Shown here one piece after another: positions 58,881 through 64,000 of a stretch of DNA of 64,000 nt. Each line of letters starts with the position of its first letter. Position 1 is the first letter of the stretch. The notes beneath the pieces were generated by a model. The model did not search any database, was not told where the DNA came from, and saw only the letters and a program-made list of their open reading frames with translations. The DNA is from Berberis thunbergii (taxonomy: Eukaryota > Streptophyta > Magnoliopsida > Ranunculales > Berberidaceae). Position numbers and translations under genes: made by a program. The DNA lies in contig QNQO01008307.1 of the NCBI GenBank assembly GCA_003290165.1, positions 124,001 through 188,000 on the forward strand, written 5' to 3'.

Positions 58881-60380
58881 TCATTTTCTCATAAGAATTT
58901 ACCAAACCTGAAACCCATCTAAACATCAATATAGCACGATCCATTGTTTCTTCTAATATTCACCGTAAGCAATCGACACCCAAAAAAGTTGCTAGGAAAA
59001 ATAGATTTTACGAAAATAGCTTGACTGATCAATAGGCTTCCAATCAGGTCTTCACAAGTTCAAATCGTAAGACATAGGAGGAAAAACATACCTAAATAGT
59101 TTATTTAATAAAATTGTGTGTTGCTGCCCTCCTCTATATATAGTCTCTACTCTAGTTTGCAGTATGTCCAAACATTGGACATTCCCATCACAAACGTGTT
59201 GTATCCAATCCATTAGATCTACCATTTCCAAAAAAAAATGACATGGAAGGATCGTATTAGAAATTTGATACCTCGTCAATCAAGTTCTGCAACCAGGATG
59301 ATGTAGCATTATCAGAGAAGTTTTTACAACTTCAAGATACAAATAAAAACTTTGGAGATTTCATGATTCTTTCAAAATCACTCAATGTTACCCTAGTTGC
59401 AAAAATTTGGTTTTCTAGTATTTTCGTGGCGCCAAACATTGGCTGTGAATTTTTGCAAGTTAGAACACTTTCCAAGAAAAGACCAGCTAAAATTCCCAAA
59501 GAAACTTGAAAACCCCATATCTAAGAAATGCAAACATAAGATCATATCAATTTTGGTGGATTTAAAATTGTCAAGGGAAAGAAAAATGATATAGCAGTTC
59601 AAAAGATAAATTTTCAACCCTTTTAGACCCAAAATGATGCTAGGACTATATTATTAGATCATTTAATTTTTATTTTCATTATATGTCTCATAATTAAAAC
59701 TTTCCAATATAATATATAGTATATATTTATGAGAATTTATCACCAGTAAAAAAAAAATACTTACATAGGTCCTCCTAAATTCCTGGCTCCACCCCTATAC
59801 TATGAGATAGATAGAGTAAAAAAACTCGTCTAATCACAATTGAGATTTTTTTTTTTTTTTGGGTTAGACAAAGACCAATTATCTTAAGATTGATAAGAAA
59901 CACATGAACAACAAACAAATAGAATTTACTTGGTAAACAAATGAAAATGTTAGGAAATCAGGTTTTTGTAATCATGGTGACGTAACATGATCTTGAAAGA
60001 ATGATAAAATTTCTAAAGTGTTTATACATATCTCGAGGTCATAAAAATTCTTTGTCAATGCCGCATCATCTTAGTTGCATGACCTGATTGCAAAAAACTT
60101 GATTCTAGCCTTGCTAAAAAACAAAACATAAAGTGCTTTATTAGCAACATAAAGAATCCACAACACATTTCTCAAGGGTGACATATTCATTATTTATGGA
60201 ACAAAAAGTGAATGAAATAAATGTGCATACACCAATTTTATACTAATATCAATATATTTTTTTCATCCATATAAAAAAAAATGGGGAATTGTTGAATAAA
60301 TAACATATTTTTGAAAGATCTTGGAAAGCAGTATTAACAATAAACTACTAGAAATTAAAAAAGACAAATGACTTATGGCT
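58881..60380. other. Intergenic with two copies of a dispersed repeat
   Basis: 59280-59410 (inverted) and 59930-60110 (direct) are relatives of 29030-29290. Poly(T) at about 59846-59860. No gene. Confidence 0.55.
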
Positions 60381-60429
60381 CTTTTATTATTATTGATTGG
60401 AACTTGAGAGGAAGGTCATTGTTGTTGCC

Positions 60430-60437
60430 TTATATAT
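60430..60437 (+). promoter_or_regulatory. TATA-like box of the ERF gene
   Basis: TTATATAT about 85 bp upstream of the MATQDEAS start codon, a normal spacing for a short plant leader. Assigned by position. Confidence 0.5.
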
Positions 60438-60519
60438 CTATTTGTTTCACTCAACAATCAATCATCCATACAGATTTGAAATTTCAGTTTTTTTTTTCTA
60501 TTGTGTCTGTGTAAGAAAA

Positions 60520-61190
60520 ATGGCAACACAAGATGAAGCTTCAGCATTGGAACTCATCACACAACATCTCTTGAGTGATTTCGACTTTGATTCGTCTTTC
60601 GACAACTTTCTTAACCATCTCAATACTACTCTATGTTCATCCCCAATAATACATTTGAATCATCACCTTCATGTTTTGAATCTCCTTTTCCAGAGTTTGA
60701 TCTTGTTGACATTAACAATACCTATATTCCAAAGTTATTCCCATTGGATGATTCAAATAGTATTCATCAAATGGTCTATTCTATTGAATCAAGAAATGAG
60801 TTTGTTTCCAGTTCTACGAAGCAATCTCAGCAAACTACAATGAAGTCAGTGGAATATTGTGAAGAGAGGCAGCATTATAGAGGAGTGAGGAGAAGGCCTT
60901 GGGGAAAATTTGCGGCAGAGATTAGAAACCCGAACCGTAGAGGGTCTAGAGTTTGGCTTGGGACCTATGACACTGCCATTGATGCAGCTAGAGCTTATGA
61001 TCGAGCAGCATTTGAGATGCGCGGAAGCAAAGCCATTCTCAACTTCCCTCTTGAAGCTGGAAAAACTTGTTCCAATAATCCATCACCAACATCTCCACCT
61101 TCATCAGCATGGAAAAGTAGTGGCAAAAGATTGAGGGACATTCGAGCGGAAGAGAATATGAATGCAAGGAAGTTGATTAAGAGTCAATGA
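60520..61190 (+). pseudogene. ERF5/ERF6-like AP2/ERF gene with a single frameshift
   Basis: Starts at 60520 (MATQDEASALELITQHLLSD), matching the start of the relative at 56035. After about 40 codons the coding signal changes frame near 60630-60645. It then continues intact to 61190: [28 protein letters not shown]2 domain [19 protein letters not shown] with [20 protein letters not shown] and FPLEAG, then [13 protein letters not shown]. An ATG at 60633 in the second frame could give a 185-residue protein with a complete AP2 domain. So this is either a recent pseudogene, a shortened gene, or an indel error in the sequence. Group IX ERFs of this type act in ethylene, wounding and pathogen responses. 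Confidence 0.85.
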
Positions 61191-61596
61191 GGTACCAGCT
61201 CAGTGATAGATTTATGACGGATGAGTTCGAATCCGGCTGACGGCATTTGAGATTGAATTGGAATCCAACATCAGGTCCTGGTTTGGTAAGACAGAGATGT
61301 TATTAACAGTTGTAACAGTGATGATGATGAGGAAGACAATGACCATGTTTCAATGTAGTAGCCCTTCATGTCTGACTTACAAAAGTCGATGAAAGAAAAA
61401 AAAAATTATGTTCTTCAGTTTATTTGCGAAATTGACTTAAAAATGAAAGGTGATTGAATTTCCATCCCACATTTGTCATCAACTCCTGGGGAGATTATGC
61501 TAAGATCACACCATTTACTACATTTAGATCACATCTTATATATACATTGATTCTATTTTTAATGGACAAAAGCCCAGAGATAAACAACATTTGACT
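61191..61596. other. ERF 3' flank
   Basis: No gene. 61192-61262 has TACCAGCTCAGTGATAG and GTTCGAATCCGGC, resembling A and B boxes of a SINE fragment, but too short to assign. Confidence 0.45.
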
Positions 61597-62135
61597 TAGG
61601 GGTAAGCATGGGACGAGATGGACCTCATTCCGAGTCCATCCAGTTGTTTTATTTTTTGGACAGAATAAACTTCATTCTAACTTTGTCTCATTCAAAATAG
61701 GATCAGGACGGGACGAAATGAGAATGGTTTAAAGACAATAAAAAAAATATTAAAACTTTATATAAAAAAAGAGTATAACTTTTTATTCCAAAGCAACTAA
61801 TATCCAAATTAACAATGCAAATTCATTTTATTATAGAATGCCCAAATTAAATAACAATTACTTTTTGGTTGTTGGAATAATAATTCAAATTTTATATCAA
61901 ATTGACTTCTTTTTGGATATAAAATTAAAATTTTAAATTAATAATAATAAATAGTAAATAAATTAGTTCGGGATGGGCGAGATTGAAAATCTTCATTCCG
62001 AACTCATCTCACTTTAGATTGGAAAATAACGAGATCATGATGGTTTTGATCAATCCCAAATGGACCCGAAAGTTGAGACGGGACGACATGAAACTGGGAT
62101 GGGATCGAAATCGCGGGATTGGATACCCACTCCTA
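61597..62135. mobile_element. Nonautonomous hAT-like element
   Basis: 539 bp between ends TAGGGGTAAGCATGGGACG and the complement of GGATACCCACTCCTA. TTGACT borders each end (61591-61596, 62136-62141). Interior rich in GACGGGACGA motifs, repeated near both ends and again at about 24500. A 6-bp duplication is short for hAT (normally 8), so class is tentative. Confidence 0.6.
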
Positions 62136-62141
62136 TTGACT

Positions 62142-64000
62142 GCCCATTTAGGACTCACTTTTACCATTTTTTTAATGGCGAACATAGTTTCCAGGATCCT
62201 CGAACCCTTATATTAAAATACAGAAAATGACCAGTTACATTCTTTGATACAATTTTCCTATTGCATCTTCGAATACAATTGTCTTCAAACCATCTGCAAA
62301 GTAGCTTGGTGCGAATTCAATTAATTCTATATGTACTTTAGGTTTGCTAGATAATATGTTGCTAAAAACACTTGTATATGATTGAAAACTCTATTTTTTG
62401 AGCTAAAATTTTGAGGAAAACTAAATATTTACATTAGAAACCTGTTAAAGGTTCAAACCGTTTCAAGATGTGTACCTCGAGATACACATTATAATATGTA
62501 AAGGTGATTTTCTCTATTATAATCATGAAGCGATCGAGGATCCATTTTTTACGCGACCCAAATATGTGAGAGGCCGACCAATGCACATTGTCCAAAGACA
62601 GGTGATTCTTAAACAATCACAAAGATTGTTTATCAAAATATTTAATGGTTTGGACCTAAACACGTATCTAAAAAAAACTGTAAAAAACGGGCTGAAACTT
62701 TGACACTTTGTTTCTACTATTAATTTTTTTTTTTTCTGAAAATTTCAGCTCAAATGAAACTAAAACGAAATACAAAAATATATTGTTTGAGTTTATTAGT
62801 GTCCTTCAGTCCAAGCAATAACTTAGTGGATCCTAAATTGATAGTCAAATGGTTTTTTTTCTGTGATGATTGCACTCCTCCTTTGAAGCAACCACCTTGC
62901 TAAATACCAAGTACTCTGGATGATCTTAGTAATGCATTATTAACCCAAATCCATTCATAATATTCTTGCAAAGGCTAAATCCTTCTAAAATACAACATAA
63001 TGTCGGCCATGAATAATTAATTTCAAGTAACCTATAAAAATCTTGTCGACTAAGCTAGTTGTTAAAAATTAGTTAACTTGCTTATATTAATCAAACAAAA
63101 GCCAATTTTGCATCCTCTGGATTGTGGTGTTACGCATGGAAGTGTTACAAATACATAAACGTGAAGTTACAAAACAACTACAACTGGGGGCACCGGGGTT
63201 CACATAGGAAGATGTTACAAGAAGATATGTTGTTTTTGGTGCTGGAAGTAGCTTCCATGTTTTTTTTTTTTTCCTTATTTTTCTTCGATTTAGTTTATAT
63301 GCTAATGACATTGGTTTCAAGTAATTATAAAATGGGGAATGGGCGTAACTATTACCTGGTCATGGTACTTGTAATCGTCATTCTTGTTACAAATGTACAT
63401 GTTATTATTCCATTTAATCGAGCAACTTCCTTTAATATGTGATTACGTAGCTTATAAAACTATGAAAGCAAAACCTCAACTCAATTAGGTTTAACAGAGC
63501 TGTTGCTGCTGATCAAAGCTAGTCCTAGGGTCCCAATTAAATAGAAACTGAAACATTAGGCCCCTTAATTATAAGCCAAACCTAATTAATGAAGATCAAT
63601 CAATGTAGCCAAGTGGAGATGCAAGTGTGTGGGGGTTGCCAATGGCAAGTTGAGATGTAGGAATTGCACTTCATGCAAGTGGATGTAATTAGTGGGGTTT
63701 GCAAAATTGATAGTCTGATTGATTGGTTAAGGCTGTGATGGTTTAACGTGTTAGGTTGGTTACCCACCAGCGCGACACACTCACCTTTAGAAATATATAT
63801 TCTACAAATCAAAGGCAAGTTGATGATGTTTTTGTGTGATAATTTATTAATAAAAATGTCTACTTGCACATAGGTCACTAACACCCTTCTTGCTTGTGGG
63901 GATAGGATAGGTCTATGCCACAGACTTCAATTCATATTTTGGATTAATTCGTCGGTATGAATCTTCCATGAGTTCACCAAGGTCGTCATTGTTTTGGGCC
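62142..64000. other. Intergenic to the window end, no gene seen
   Basis: AT-rich; no exon, RNA gene or complete transposon recognised on either strand. Confidence 0.55.

Noticed and set aside
62900..64000. Possible genes near the right edge
   Set aside because: Only short frames without domain, splice or codon signals.

Overview
This is nuclear DNA from a dicot plant, probably a core eudicot. The evidence is spliced genes with GT-AG introns, group IX ERF transcription factors, a lectin-type receptor kinase relic, and dense plant-type mobile DNA (Gypsy, Copia, LINE with RNase H, TRIM, SINE, hAT, PIF/Harbinger and Mutator-like MITEs). The species cannot be fixed from the sequence alone. There are few host genes and most of the window is transposon-derived.

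Layout. 1-4.5 kb: end of a Gypsy LTR, a broken G-type lectin receptor kinase, a Copia LTR relic. 4.5-8.9 kb: a truncated chromovirus lies between two copies of the 5' region of the next gene. 8.87-21.16 kb: a complete nine-exon gene for COP9 signalosome subunit 7 (CSN7, 260 codons). Its second intron is swollen to 5.7 kb by an internal duplication and insertions. 21-29 kb: an intact ERF1A/ERF2-like gene on the minus strand, surrounded by palindromic MITEs and a hAT-like element. 29-51 kb: a large partial tandem duplication (host sequence plus a Copia element), later hit by a nearly intact but ORF-broken Gypsy element with two LTRs and a target duplication, a LINE fragment, MITEs and a TRIM solo LTR. 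51-64 kb: LTR relics, more MITEs, and two ERF5/ERF6-like genes. One of these is split by a TRIM element and the other carries a frameshift.

Functional content. CSN7 is a scaffold subunit of the complex that removes NEDD8/RUB from cullins. The ERF1A/2-like gene and the two ERF5/6-like genes echo the Arabidopsis pairs ERF2-ERF5 and ERF1A-ERF6, so the window probably holds an old ERF pair whose ERF5/6 side has duplicated and decayed. The strongest structural signals are: a roughly ten-member family of palindromic elements with 9-bp target duplications; empty/filled insertion-site pairs preserved by local duplications; a duplicated CSN7 5' region that may be biological or an assembly artefact; and microhomology junctions that explain the 31-51 kb region as one tandem duplication followed by a deletion. 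I saw no CRISPR array, no credible tRNA or rRNA gene, and no cluster that looks like a new multi-gene system.
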